This document shows, in pieces, positions 20,732 to 35,262 of a stretch of 64,000 nucleotides of DNA. The DNA lies in assembly GCA_964035575.1 (NCBI GenBank), contig OZ037883.1:496001-560000 (forward strand). Reading direction: 5' to 3'. This stretch comes from Rhynchopus sp. YZ270_cl-10. Taxonomy: Eukaryota > Euglenozoa > Diplonemea > Diplonemida > Diplonemidae. Every line of letters begins with the position of its first letter. Within the stretch, counting starts at the first letter, position 1. Position numbers and translations under genes: made by a program. The notes under the pieces were generated by a model. That model searched no databases. It saw nothing but the letters and a program-made list of their open reading frames with translations, and had not been told where the DNA came from.

Positions 20732-22168
20732 TTAATGTTGTACTTGTATACCGCCCAGATTGGATTTATGTTTGTACGCCTCAAACGAGACTCCGATGTG
20801 CTTGTGTGCCTCAGGGAGGCATTCTTTGAAGGGGAGCTGTGTGCCGATGCCCTCTGCGTATGTTGCTGTCTCTGGCTGAGGAGGGTTCATCGAGCGGTCG
20901 AGGGGCCGTCCGTTGGCTTCTGCCAGCAGCACACATGTCTTGCATAGGGGTTCCTGTGTGGCGTCTTCAAAGCGAGGTTTCCAGTATGAGAACAACTCCC
21001 GTTCCCGCCAAGCCGTGTAGTGGTGGTAAATGGCAGGTGTTTTGATAACACATTTGAGGTAGTGGGCAAGCGTTTTGTAGTCAGGGAAGTCTGTGTGCTT
21101 GATGATGCAGTGTGAGGTGGGGAGGTGGTTCTCGACATTCGGAGCACCAACATACACCGGCACTGTGCCGACAAGAAGCGGTTCGTACACCTTCTCCGTG
21201 ACGTAGTCTGCTGCAATACTGTTTTCGTAGCTGAGGAAGAACGCATACTTCGATGTGATGCAGCGCTTCTGATGTGGCTTCGCCTTGCTGCAGCCGTGGC
21301 GGTTGTACAGGGCGGCACCGACCTTTTCGGGCATGATGCCCTTCACCTTGTCCTTCGCACCGCATTGCCCTAAGGATTCGACGGAGAAGTGCTCACTCAG
21401 GTTACGGACCAAGGCGTCACGGTCAAAGCCTTCGTTGGTTTGAAAGCGGGTCCAGCAATTCGAGGCAATGAAGGCGGCACCTTGCTGGGGTTTGTGTTCC
21501 AGTCGTGGGTTGTAGTGCTTGAAAAACGCGCTTTTGTCGAGAGTGTGCCAGTAGCGGTACTGGACAAGGGACTTTTCCTCCCAGGAGACTGCGACGTCGA
21601 AGGTGGTGCGCCACCATGAGGATTCGTTAGCCTTGGCAAACCACCGCACCCGCCATTTGCTGAGCCACGCAGGCATCCTGCCCCAGACATTCTCAATGTT
21701 GAGCACACCAAGCTGCTTGCGCAGCGGGTTTGCCTCCGGGTCGTAGAACCGCGTGTCGTCCTTCATCTTTGTGTTCAGGTCGAAGAAAACGAGGTCTGCG
21801 GATGCGAGCTGTTGCTTCTGCTTCTCTGAGGACTTTTCTCTGTGCAAGATCTTGCAACGCACTGGACATTGCTCTGACGGAAACGGTGTCGTCGCTGCAA
21901 ACTTGGACGCACCCCACGGCACCAACAATGTGACAGCCTTGTGTTTGCTGAGCGCCACATCACCGCCACGCTTCTGCACTGGCAACGACACCCTTATCTC
22001 CTCTGCCGGACTGCTGCTCACACTACTCGGCACCACGGTCACCACTACACTACTGCCCACGTCTTCCACACCACCCCCCACCCCAACCACCGGAAACAAC
22101 GCTGTGAGCAATGCCGTACCCCCCATCACCACAAGCACAGCTAGAACAGGCATCTGCCCCGGGGCCAT
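20732..22168 (-). CDS. GT10 alpha-1,3-fucosyltransferase-like glycosyltransferase
   Basis: A 478-aa type II membrane protein. Residues about 6-28 (MPVLAVLVVMGGTALLTALF) form the signal anchor. The catalytic region has the GT10 donor-binding motif AFFLSYENSIAADYVTEKVY and then LLVGTVPVYVGAPNVENHLP; the acceptor-side part includes FDVAVSWEEKS and IASNCWTRF. It should transfer fucose from GDP-fucose to glycans in the Golgi. I start at the ATG at 22168 because the 13 codons before it (from 22207) are only a GAGAGG microsatellite read as RE-rich sequence. No intron seen. The esterase gene ends the other side of a 116-bp gap. Confidence 0.92.
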   Translation of the reverse strand: MAPGQMPVLAVLVVMGGTALLTALFPVVGVGGGVEDVGSSVVVTVVPSSVSSSPAEEIRVSLPVQKRGGDVALSKHKAVTLLVPWGASKFAATTPFPSEQCPVRCKILHREKSSEKQKQQLASADLVFFDLNTKMKDDTRFYDPEANPLRKQLGVLNIENVWGRMPAWLSKWRVRWFAKANESSWWRTTFDVAVSWEEKSLVQYRYWHTLDKSAFFKHYNPRLEHKPQQGAAFIASNCWTRFQTNEGFDRDALVRNLSEHFSVESLGQCGAKDKVKGIMPEKVGAALYNRHGCSKAKPHQKRCITSKYAFFLSYENSIAADYVTEKVYEPLLVGTVPVYVGAPNVENHLPTSHCIIKHTDFPDYKTLAHYLKCVIKTPAIYHHYTAWRERELFSYWKPRFEDATQEPLCKTCVLLAEANGRPLDRSMNPPQPETATYAEGIGTQLPFKECLPEAHKHIGVSFEAYKHKSNLGGIQVQH

Positions 22169-22207
22169 TTCTCCCTCTCTCTCTCTCTCTCCTCCCTCTC
22201 TCTGCAC

Positions 22208-22589
22208 CCCTCTGCGCTGTTGTCACAACAACGTTATTTTTTTTTAGTACTAATCAGCGAGGCACAAAACACAGCAAAACCAATCCTCTTCTTAGCAGGG
22301 GAGAAACGAAGAAGGACCCCCCTTTGTGTAAAAAAAACTTTCTGCAATGGGAAAATCATCTATGGGATTGGGAGGAGGGCGGAACAATCATACAAACCCC
22401 CCCTTCACTAAATTCTACTTTATTTCTGAACTCTACCTCCTTCTCCCTCTCCCCCTCCCCTCCCCTCCCCCCCACACCAGAACACACCCTGGCCCCGACT
22501 TCTCCATCAGAATTTGAAGAAAAGAAAAATGCTGGCCGAATCCTTTTTGTACTACAGAATATCATTCATCCACCATTTTCTTTTTCCTT
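22208..22589. other. Intergenic region
   Basis: No gene seen. C-rich and T-rich tracts; the fucosyltransferase gene is preceded by a CT microsatellite at 22170-22203. Confidence 0.5.
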
Positions 22590-23279
22590 TCAGTCCGCAT
22601 TATTGTAGGACCGTAACGCTGAGAGGGAGGGGAGTGGCGACGGCGTTGCGTTGGCGGTGCTGGTGGAGGGGAAGAGGCCGTCGCGCTTGATGAGGGAGGC
22701 GGTGTTCACGCAGTGCGACGCGGTGCTGCGCGACTGCGGGGTGGCAACATCCACACTACCACCACCCCCACCATACGCCGACACAGTACTAAACGTATTA
22801 TACGATGTCGCAGGAAGCTCTTTCCTCTCCTTAACAAGCTGCATCAACATTGCCAAAGGATCCTCCGGGCGCGACGCAGCCACCTCCACCAACGCAGGGG
22901 ACAATACAGGAAACACAACACGGTTCAAATACTCATAGGCCGACTCACTCCACTCCTCCTCTACTGGAACAATTTCCTCCTCAAACGCAGCTGCCAACGC
23001 AGGGGTCTCGCGTGCAAGCTCCTTTGCAGTCCACCCCTCATGGTTGCGGTGGTCCTCTGCCGCCCCTAAGCTCCGTAGATGCAGTATCACATCACGGTGC
23101 GCGCCCTCCCCCCACTGCGCCCCAAGGCAAACGATGTGGAGTACAGTGTTGCCAGAAGAATCGGCGATGTGGACGTTGCTGCGTGTGGCAAGGCGTCTGC
23201 AGGTGTCTAAACAGCCACGGCGTGCTGCCGCGAATATATCATCAGGAAGGTCGGGGGATACCTCGCCTTCGCCAGTCAT
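22590..23279 (-). CDS. Ankyrin-repeat protein with a Dpy-30-like motif
   Basis: A 229-aa intronless gene. Residues about 10-105 hold ankyrin-type repeats (DDIFAAARRGCLDTCRRLAT, SSGNTVLHIVCLGAQ, NHEGWTAKELARET). Residues about 115-150 read YLNRVVFPVLSPALVEVAAS and RPEDPLAMLMQLV, which follows the Dpy-30 pattern (two helices separated by RPxxP). Dpy-30 modules dimerise and dock on amphipathic anchors, in chromatin complexes and in ciliary radial spokes; with ankyrin repeats, a flagellar or scaffold role is a reasonable inference. The C-terminal 75 residues are Ser/Thr-rich and low complexity. The ATG at 23279 is the only good start. Confidence 0.8.
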   Translation of the reverse strand: MTGEGEVSPDLPDDIFAAARRGCLDTCRRLATRSNVHIADSSGNTVLHIVCLGAQWGEGAHRDVILHLRSLGAAEDHRNHEGWTAKELARETPALAAAFEEEIVPVEEEWSESAYEYLNRVVFPVLSPALVEVAASRPEDPLAMLMQLVKERKELPATSYNTFSTVSAYGGGGGSVDVATPQSRSTASHCVNTASLIKRDGLFPSTSTANATPSPLPSLSALRSYNNAD

Positions 23280-24253
23280 TTTATAGGTGTGGTCTGGTTA
23301 TGAGGTGGTGAAATAGTAAGATCGGTAGGTAAGTAAAGTTGTTTTCGTTGATTGCACAATCGTTGGTAAAGCAAGCTTCGTAGGAATAAGAAAAAATTTG
23401 TGAAATGAAATGAAATGAAAAAAATGGGTTTTTCGGGATTTTTTTGTGCTAAAGTTAGGTAAATAGTAGCAAAAAGTGGGGAAGGAGAGAGAGGTGGGAA
23501 ATGATTGTTTTGGCTATAAGCGAAATGTGAGAAATCACAAAAAAAGGGGATCCTGGTGTTGTTCTTCGCCTTCAACTCCTCTGAGGGTGTTGGGGGGAAA
23601 TGAAAAAAAGAGGAATCGGTTGGGGTTGCTATTTGTTTCTTTGTTCCTACCCTTTTTGGGCCAAAATTGCGTTTTAGAGGACAATTACACGGTGGGGGTA
23701 GGTAGGCAGAAGAATAACTTAAAACCCAATTGATGACTTTTACAAAGGGGGAAAAGACGTTGCAATTTTTTAAAAAATAATGAGCTATCCCCAATGAAGA
23801 AAAAATATCATTACTGGGGAGTCCATGTCATTTATTGATGCAGAGTAGGGGGTGTGCATAAGTGGATGGGAATATGGTTCACCCTTCCTAGTGGTGGCTG
23901 TATTTTCTTTTTTTTGGTATCGTGGTGTGTTTTTGTTCCCCAAATTAGGAAGACAGTTTTGTATGTCTTTGCATAATCTGACGGAACAGTGCAGTCTCTT
24001 CACTATAGTTTTTGTACTATGTTGGTGTTCCGGAGGGGGCCTATACTGACATGTCTTTGACAGGTCCTTGACATGTTCTTGACAGGTGTTTCAGGAACGC
24101 CAACTGTATCTTCCTGAGAAGAAAAAATCGCCATTGACCAGAATACCGCCATCACCAGATCTCATCTTCGCTTAGTGAAACCAGAAATATACCCCCCACA
24201 TTTGGCTACCCAACGGCAACAACAACGAAAGGCTGTTTTAATAGATACCTTGT

Positions 24254-24294
24254 AAGATGATACCACAACAAGCCTTTCTCTGTGCATAGTCACC
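24254..24294. repeat. Family A hairpin repeat
   Basis: AAGATGA and TCACC ends with ACAAGC and GCATAGT in the inner arms; imperfect. Confidence 0.5.
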
Positions 24295-24931
24295 CTAACA
24301 CCTTTAAAAAAAGGGGGTAACAAAAAAACAGGACGTTCTCTCAAAAAAAATAATAAAATGAAAACCCCCACCCCCTAACATAAACTAAACCCGCCGCAAA
24401 TGCAGCTTGGGATATCACAACGAAGCTCCCTCTTTTTGTTATAAAAAAGAAAGGTGTCGTCAGAAAAAACAATGGAGAAGAGAAAAAAAAAAGTACACAA
24501 CACTTTGAAAGAAGTGGATGTCTCTCAAGCGAATATACACAAATCACACACACACACCCACCCTATCCCCGTTGAGATCAGTGCAAAAAAAAAGAAAAAA
24601 AAGAAGAAACAAATAAACAATACGTTGACCAACCACGAAGAGGAACCGGCCTTGTTACAGGAGCTCCGCTCTGATGAAGGTGCAGTACATTTTTTTTTTC
24701 TCCCTACTTCGTATTTTCTCCCTTTCGCTGTACAGTGGCTAGGCTAAGAGGAATAGTCAGCGCACCGATACAAGCAAAAAAGGGAGGAGGGGGTGTTGGT
24801 TGGTTTCCCCTCGCACTTCAGCATTACCGACACTATTCACACGTAGAGGGTTTGTCAGAGGAAGCCCTCCTGTAGGTACACCATGTGTCTCAGACAAAAA
24901 AAAATGAAAAAAAGAAGGAAAAAAAAATTAT

Positions 24932-24982
24932 AAGATGAACCTAAGCTAAGCGTGCTTAGTCTGATTAGATTACTTAATGTTT
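24932..24982. repeat. Family A hairpin repeat, long variant
   Basis: AAGATGAAC, CTAAGC (24941-24946) with GCTTAG (24954-24959), then an extension TCTGATTAGATTACTTAATG that is shared exactly with the long copy at 47318. Confidence 0.65.
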
Positions 24983-25734
24983 TGAACATTGGTTATTCAT
25001 CAATCTTTTTTGTTGTATTTTTGGATCCTTTTTGTTTTGTTTTTGTTTTTTTGTAAATATGCATATTCAAAAGTTTTTGTAGGGTGGTACATCTGTACCA
25101 CAAGTCCATGTTTCAGTCCTAAACGCATACATTAGTTGTAAACAGAGGTGGACTTCATCAGTGCATGACCCTCTGTGGACTTGTAGTTAGTGTTCCGCTG
25201 TCGCTCAAGGCCCAGACAGTTTTCGAAACCTACATTGTAAAAGAATGAAAAAATCAAAATTGCAAAAATAAAAGTGGATCATGTTTTTTATTGTTCACTT
25301 TGTCAAAATCTCTTTGTTTTTCTCTTTGTCTATTTTTCCTGCATTTTTTATTCTCTTCTTTGTACTTTCTTTTGTTTTGGTTGTTGTTAGATAAGCTCAA
25401 TCGCCTATCGAGTTCTGTGAATAGCACGGAACTCCTTTTCATGTGTATCCATGGAAATCAGTATCATATGTGAAAATATGTCAAAAAAAACTTGTTTTAT
25501 ATTTTCGGATGATCGTAGCTCACCTCATCCAAGGCAGTTACTCTGCATATAGCAGGGTACTTTGTTAAAAAAAGGTCAAATATAACGCCACTACTGACTC
25601 GCCACGTGGGTCGATAGTCAGCATAATAGTGACACAGGTGGTTTGCAGGTTGTTAGTAGATTTTAATCTTCAACCATTTTTTTAGCTTTTTTTATGAAGA
25701 AACTTTGTAACTCTGGTCGATCAAGTCTTTTCTG

Positions 25735-25775
25735 CTCGGCTCGGCTCGGCACACTCGCTCGGCTCGGCTCGGCTC
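25735..25775. repeat. CGGCT short tandem repeat
   Basis: About eight CGGCT units with interruptions, in otherwise AT-rich DNA. Confidence 0.75.
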
Positions 25776-26981
25776 GGCAGGGGGTTGGGGGTTGGGGGCA
25801 GGGTCGGCTCGGGTATATATCCCGGCTCGCCCTGTGGGTCTTAATGGGTTCATCGCCCAAGCTTGCCCTTGGTCGGAATGGGTTGGCTGCCCATACTCGC
25901 CATTGCTTGTCTATCAGGCACGAAGTAAAATATAAAAGTTAGCTATCGACATCGACTCTATCATTTGTTATGCAGAAGCGCTGTCTTGATTGCTTACATC
26001 TGTTTGTTTCTTTTGTTTTTTTTATCTTGGATGAACAAAGGTGCATGTTGGTGATATTTAATAGTCGCCAACTTGTTGCAATGTTTTCTTGTTTGCCACA
26101 TGTCAGGCTAAGCTTAGAAAAATGAGTGTATCTTATTTTTGCGCTTTTTGTGTTGCTGAAGGTACACAAAAGTTATTCGGGGTACAGCCTGTACATCTTT
26201 CCCCAAGTATGTAGCGGTATTATCCGGGCTGACCGTAAAAAAAGGTAAAAAAAGGGAAAAAAAGGTGAAAATGGATATTTGGTGTACGGGTATATCCTCT
26301 TCGCAAAAAATGTTGCAGCACACTTTGTTCGTGGTTATTCTCAACGTAATTAGTACGCGAGACAAAAATCCCCGCGTTCACTGAAGCGAGACATGAATAC
26401 TTTTTGTTTCGTGGAACCCGTTCACTGGATAACAGCAGGTTCGTCTTCATCGGTGTTTTGTTTCAAAAAATAAAAAAAGGAAAAAGTCTTTTGAATGAAA
26501 AGTTTGATTGATGGATAAGCGTGCTTAGTCACCTTGATACAATCGTTATTGCGCAGCTGATTGTGGGAAAAATAATCAAAGATTCACAAAAAAAAAAAAC
26601 TGATACCAATGACACTGAAAATAAAAAAAGTGGTTTTCTTTTTCAGTTGAACGCAGCCAAATTATGGTGGAAATGCGCAAATGAAATTAGGATTGGGCTT
26701 TGTCTCGGGTTATCACAATACACAGGGGGGGAAATTACAAGGATTATTTTTTTGAAATCGTTTCTTTTTTTTTGGGCAGATAATAAAATAGGTAAGTTAC
26801 AAAAAGTGCAAAAAAACACACGACTCCACGGACGATAGGCACACCGGTTCTCCGTGAATTGAAAACACCTTAAAGGGTACACAAAAAAATGCACTTTGAA
26901 TCCACTGTACTGGATGGGGATGTAGGAAGGACGACAGCACAGAACATTGTCGCCCTACTCTCTCCATCCTTTTCTTTTTCT

Positions 26982-28463
26982 CTACTGCTTCTTGGCCTCC
27001 ACTTCCAGGTAGGTGACCATCTTCGCGAATCTCTCGAAAACACGCTTTGCGGATGCCTGTTGTTGGTATTTTTTTCAAAAAAAACAATTTGTCAAAACAA
27101 AAGCACATACCGCCACTGCCCAAGCAGGGAGCTGGCCTCTGGGGTCCATTCCAACGATCTCCATGACGTAGCAGTGCTCGTCGTCGAGGGGGAGGAGGAG
27201 GTATCCTTGGAGGTTCATGTGACCACGTTCGTATTTGGAGTTGACGGGTACGTTCTTGTGATCGATGCTGTGGGTGGCAAGGCACATAGGACGACGGACA
27301 GGGCCGCTGAAGTCGTATCTCGAGCTCAGTGGTTCGATGTCTGTAGGTGCCGTGAGGCCGTGGGTGGTGCGCAGATTCGCCATAAGCTCGTCAATCTTGA
27401 AGTACGCAATCTCCGCATCTGTCAGCATAGCGCGTTCGGCGAACATACACACATCCCTCTGCTGCACAAATGTTACTGGTGTCTGGAAGCTCAGATACAA
27501 CACCCGTCCCCCCTCAGAGCCGCCGTCCTCCACCGTCTGGTAGTTCTCGAACAGCGGGTCATAAGCCTTCTGCGCCTTGGGCGACTCATCAATCATCTCA
27601 TGAATGTAGAAGCGTGCAGAGCACTTCAGCAGACCCTCAAACCGCGACGCAGTGTGTCCGCCGTTCCAGTCGCAGTCGAGACTCATGTACTTCGAGATGC
27701 GTGTCTCCTGCTGCATATTCCACTGCTTCTCCACAAAAAGCAGATGCAGCAGTGCCTTCTGCGACCGCCCAAGCTGCTCAAAGTCGCCCACATCCGGGTA
27801 TGTCTCCATCGAGGCGGCGAGCCTTGAGATGTGTGCGTCGAGCTGTGCGTTCGCAATTCCTTGACGGAAGCGCTGTTTGGGGAATGCGGGTGCGGCAGGT
27901 GCCTCGAGCTGAGCCTCCTGTGGCGTGTCCTGTGGGGTGGCCTTGGTTGCTGCTGCTGCTGCTGAAGGTGCTGCCACGACAGGTGCAGGGCGCGCAGCCT
28001 CGACAACAGTGACGCGCGCACGGGGTGGTGCGGTGAAGCCGATGCTGGTGTCGAGCTGGGATGAGCGTCTGAGGAGGCCCTTGTTGCGGATGGCGGTGAC
28101 AAATTTACGAACGCAGGTCTGCACCAAGTGTGCGATGACCAGCCACGCAAGGTTCTGCAGGGTCAGCACACCGGACACCTTCTCGACAGCCAGGTCGCGC
28201 GCGCTGGCAGGGATGAGCTGCAGCAGCTGCAGCACCATCATCACGACACTCACAACACGCCACTTCAGCGTCTCTGCGTACTGCAGCGCAAGGTGCTCTG
28301 TGATCGCCTGCTGTGAGCTGATGACAGCGTTCACCTTGTTCACTACAGACGTCGGCACGCGAGAACGCCCCGACCCACGACGGTGCGTCCCTGTGGACTC
28401 ATTCGCACTCTCCAGCTCACTCCCGCAGCTCTGCCACTCCCAGTCTTCGTCCGTACCACTCAT
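26982..28463 (-). CDS. START-domain lipid-transfer protein with N-terminal membrane segments
   Basis: Two exons, 27111-28463 and 26982-27056, joined in phase 0 over a 54-bp intron, give 475 aa. Residues about 68-120 contain two hydrophobic segments (VVSVVMMVLQLLQLIPA and LQNLAWLVIAHLVQTCV). An Ala/Pro-rich linker follows to about 205. The rest is a START domain: RISKYMSLDCDWNGGHTASR, then YDFSGPVRRPMCLATHS, and the typical end VMEIVGMDPRGQLPAWAVA continuing in exon 2 as ASAKRVFERFAKMVTYLEVE. Splicing restores the C-terminal helix that closes the START cavity, which supports the intron. Likely a membrane-anchored sterol or phospholipid carrier; ligand unknown. Confidence 0.87.
27057..27110 (-). 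other. Intron of the START gene (54 bp)
   Basis: Donor GTATGT at 27110, acceptor ACCAACAACAG ending at 27057. Phase 0; the last exon is 24 codons plus stop. Confidence 0.9.
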
Positions 28464-29092
28464 TTTAAAAACGTACCTCTACTTATCGACGCGTAAGCTG
28501 CGGGAGTAAATACGCAACACTGTGTGTCTCCTGGTATTGTGGTGAAGGGAAGAAAGCGCTTTAAAAGTGGAATAAAAACTGATGATATTTTGCAGGTTTT
28601 CTCAACTCATCCTGGCTTCTGAGGATACAAAGAAAGAACGGAAGAAAGCTTGATATGGATGTACCCCTTCAAGGAGGGGGTGGAGAGGGAGAGGAGAGGG
28701 AGCGCGTGACGGTGAGGAGGCGGCTGGAAAGACGCTGTTCACTCAATAAGGTTCTAGATCAAGAATAAAAGTAGTTTTTGCACAAAGCAAGAATACAAAA
28801 ATCACCACTGAAGTAAACACAACATCAGACCCCCTAGGAAGACCTGCGAACAGTACAGTCTTCTAAGCTAGACAATTTCTCGTAATTTTTGTACACAGCA
28901 ATGAAAGTTTTTCATGTTCATACGGTACGTAGAACAGAACAATACAAGGTATACTACATGCCGCACCATGTAACCTTCAAATGGTATCATGTAAATAATG
29001 TACCGTGCAATTTTTTCCAAAAATCTGCAAGCTGCGTGGGCACAAAAGGGGGAGGGGGAGGTCAAAGTGCAATAATATGACGTGAGAAGTAC
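28464..29092. other. Intergenic region
   Basis: No gene recognised. Open frames on both strands at 28868-29080 look random. Confidence 0.5.
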
Positions 29093-30564
<1,472 letters not shown>

Positions 30565-31752
30565 TTACTTCCTTCGACGCAGCCCCTTCAGAGGTGGACG
30601 GAACACACGGCTCTCTGGTGCAAACGCACGCAGCCTGGTGTGGCGGTGAGCTGAGGTGGTGACGTCTTTGATGGCCTTCTGCACGGCACGTTCTAAGACC
30701 CGCAGCTCTTCTTCCAGAGAGGCCTGCGGGCTGGGGTGCACTGGAGTGGGTGCCACGACTGTGGTGTTACCTAGCTGCGTCTGCGGTGTGGTGTCCTGCA
30801 GAGGGAGGGACTGCACAGACTCACGCAAAGACAGCGCATCAAAGACAACAGATGGCTGCCGCACGGCCACCAGCCTCGCCACCACCCCTGCCACAGTCCG
30901 CGAGGAGAACTCACTCACCAGCGCAGCCCTCTCTTCATCAGCACCGTTCTTCACCACATCAAGAACCCTGCTCACCACCTCAACCCTCACCTCGCCCTCT
31001 GTGTCATCCACCGAGGCACTCCGCATATGGTACTTCAGGTACAACACCGCACGCAGCCAGGGGCATTTCACGGGAAGATGCATCAGGGTGTCCCCACCAA
31101 CACGCCGTGTGAACACTGCGGTGAGCCGTATGCTCGTAGGTAGAGTGGCCTCGAAACAGAAGCACGCCTCGGGCAGGCTCTGCTCATAGCGCTCCACGGT
31201 GCGTGCGGTTTCGGTATAGAGCAGTACAGAGGAGAACAGTTGTGTCAAATCTATGGTGGTGTTGTCGCTGTCTCGCACAACAAATGTGAACACGGTTGTC
31301 GGTCCCTCTGCAGGCCCGGGGGTGAGGCGGCAGGACGCAAACAATGTCAGTGCCGGGGTCAGGTCCTTGGAGGTTGGCTGGTACGCCGCTGCTGTGCAAC
31401 GTCTGCTCTCATCTACAACACACCCTGCAGCGCAGACGACCTCTGCTGTATCCTTCAGCGTGGCCTCCCAACGGTCAAGCGAAGTTCCAACCAAAGGAAG
31501 TTTGTGCAGCTTTGCAAACATCGTCTCAAAGGCACGCCGTTGCATGGGAGGGAGAATAATTTTGTGTGTAAAATCTGGTAGACCGTAGTAAGGATTTGCG
31601 CGTTGTTTGTCAAATGAGGTGAAGGTAGACGCTACCCCACTCAAGTTGTTAACTGCGTGTTTGAAGATTGGATGGCAATAAAAACAGAGGAGGAGGAGGA
31701 GGAGGAGGAGGGGGAGGTAGAGAATAGTAGGAGAACATCTTTTTCTTCCCAA
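30565..31752 (-). CDS. Type II membrane protein of unknown family
   Basis: A 395-aa intronless frame. Residues about 10-26 are a Leu-rich signal anchor (ILYLPLLLLLLLLCFYC), partly encoded by a GAG/CTC triplet repeat at 31687-31711. The lumenal part has a Cys-containing region (VVCAAGCVVDESRRC, PEACFCFEATLP) and beta-rich stretches such as TVFTFVVRDSDNTTIDL, with potential N-glycosylation sites. The C-terminal 100 residues look disordered, then basic (RPPLKGLRRRK). I do not recognise the family. It lies between the two GAPDH genes, but nothing links it to glycolysis. Confidence 0.75.
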   Translation of the reverse strand: MGRKRCSPTILYLPLLLLLLLLCFYCHPIFKHAVNNLSGVASTFTSFDKQRANPYYGLPDFTHKIILPPMQRRAFETMFAKLHKLPLVGTSLDRWEATLKDTAEVVCAAGCVVDESRRCTAAAYQPTSKDLTPALTLFASCRLTPGPAEGPTTVFTFVVRDSDNTTIDLTQLFSSVLLYTETARTVERYEQSLPEACFCFEATLPTSIRLTAVFTRRVGGDTLMHLPVKCPWLRAVLYLKYHMRSASVDDTEGEVRVEVVSRVLDVVKNGADEERAALVSEFSSRTVAGVVARLVAVRQPSVVFDALSLRESVQSLPLQDTTPQTQLGNTTVVAPTPVHPSPQASLEEELRVLERAVQKAIKDVTTSAHRHTRLRAFAPESRVFRPPLKGLRRRK

Positions 31753-33801
<2,049 letters not shown>

Positions 33802-33889
33802 TTATTGACGCAAAAAAGGGGAAAATATTTTCATTTTTCATCAACACGCTGGAAAGCGCTCGCTTGAGATTTTTTTAAAATGAATGTTG

Positions 33890-35149
33890 TCAAACATTCC
33901 TTTTGCCTTCGAGTGATGGGAGGGAGTCTCGTCTGAAGAGCTCTTTGTGGCATGAGTCGAGCTCTGCCGTGGCAGCGGAGAGGTCAGACTCGAGCTGCGT
34001 GACGCGCTGGTTGGAGGAGAGCCACTTCTCTTTTAGCGACTCTGCTTCCTTGCGGGAGACTGCCACGTCTGAGAGAACATCTGGCTGCGAGCCACCCTGC
34101 TCTGCCAAGCTTGCACGCAACGTCTCGATCTCTCCATCTTTCTGCTGCAAACCACCAAGAAACGCTGACGCAAGCGTCTCCAACTCTGCAACACGCTCTT
34201 CAAGAAGCTCTTCACGGGTTTCACGCGCCTCACTATCCTCATCGTCACCACCACCACTACTGTCCACCTTACCCACACATGCTTCAGTAGCATTTGCACG
34301 AAGGATGTCGCCAAAGCAGACAACACTGCCTTCATTCTCTTCCAACGTCTCGCAGGAGGCGTCCACACGGTCTACAGGGATGGTGGTGGTTTGGGAAAAC
34401 TGTTTGTCAGAAAGTTGGCCTTCCAAGAATCCGACTCGCCGTTCATATTCCTCAGCGATGCTTCTTAGTGAGGGACCGTAAGGTGTCTGGCTGGTGATGC
34501 GGACGAGACGGTGCAGTGCACTACGGTGAACGTCGTGACGTAGGGATTGGAGCTGGCTCACCTCTGCTGCCGTGGTGGCAACATGAGTGCGATCGAGACT
34601 GATCTGCACTGCCTCATGCATCTTCGCAAGACTCCGCTCCACTCTGTCCATTGTCTTCTTCTTTTTCCGCTTTTTCTTCTTCTTCTTCGTCCTTTTTAAC
34701 ACATCCCGCATTGTTGCCATTGCCACAGCGCTCGACGTTGCCAACGCTGGATCTCCCTTTTCCTTCTTTGGTGCGAGCTCCTTATAGGACACCGTCGATG
34801 CTGCCTGCAATGTGTCGTATGGTGTGCGACTTTGTAGTGCAGGGCGGTGGCTGTGGCCTACAGCGTGCGCCATCTCTTTAGAGAGAAGACGCCTTGTGGT
34901 ATGACGGTGTGCACTTCCCACAGCACACCCACGCTGTCCACGCACCGCAGGCAGCCGTTCCCCTTGCCCCACAAAAGGCGTCTCTCGCACCTCCTGTACC
35001 TTCCCCAACGGCGGTGCGCGGACCATCGCTGGAAGAGGGAACACCCCTCTGGGATATTCGCTCCGCTGCAAACGAGAGAGATTTGAACTGCGATGATTCA
35101 CACTGTTCCGAACATCTTCAAGATAGGGCGGAGAGGAGGAGGATTCCAT
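33890..35149 (-). CDS. Coiled-coil protein with a basic Lys-rich segment
   Basis: A 419-aa frame starting at ATG 35149 (MESSSSPPYLEDVRNS); an ATG 15 codons upstream adds only a Phe-rich stretch from A/T runs and is less likely. Residues about 1-140 are Arg/Ser/Pro-rich and probably disordered. Residues about 150-165 are almost all Lys/Arg, then a helix (SLAKMHEAVQISLDRTHVAT). From about 285 to the end the heptads predict coiled coil (LLEERVAELETLASAFLGGL, LKEKWLSSNQRVTQLESDL). No domain recognised. A cytoskeletal or flagellar structural role is possible but not shown. Ends 145 bp upstream of GAPDH copy 2. Confidence 0.75.
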   Translation of the reverse strand: MESSSSPPYLEDVRNSVNHRSSNLSRLQRSEYPRGVFPLPAMVRAPPLGKVQEVRETPFVGQGERLPAVRGQRGCAVGSAHRHTTRRLLSKEMAHAVGHSHRPALQSRTPYDTLQAASTVSYKELAPKKEKGDPALATSSAVAMATMRDVLKRTKKKKKKRKKKKTMDRVERSLAKMHEAVQISLDRTHVATTAAEVSQLQSLRHDVHRSALHRLVRITSQTPYGPSLRSIAEEYERRVGFLEGQLSDKQFSQTTTIPVDRVDASCETLEENEGSVVCFGDILRANATEACVGKVDSSGGGDDEDSEARETREELLEERVAELETLASAFLGGLQQKDGEIETLRASLAEQGGSQPDVLSDVAVSRKEAESLKEKWLSSNQRVTQLESDLSAATAELDSCHKELFRRDSLPSLEGKRNV

Positions 35150-35231
35150 AGCAGAATTTAAAAAAAAAATGAAATTGGAAAAGAAGGACCTCAAAAGAAG
35201 AAAGAAGAAGAGAAAGAGCAGAGAGGTTTAT

Positions 35232-35262
35232 AAGATGACCCTAAGCTTCTCGTGGTTACCTC
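35232..35262. repeat. Family A hairpin repeat
   Basis: AAGATGACCCTAAGC, TTCTCGTGG and a shortened 3' arm TTACCTC. Confidence 0.55.

Larger units (their letters stand above)
23280..26981. other. 3.7-kb gene-free region
   Basis: No gene supported. Family A hairpins lie at 24254 and 24932, with a partial copy at 26512-26534. There is a TTGACAGGT-type short tandem repeat near 24055-24090, a palindrome GTGGTACATCTGTACCAC at 25085-25102 and a CGGCT-rich tract at 25735-25775. Nothing else recognised. Confidence 0.5.
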
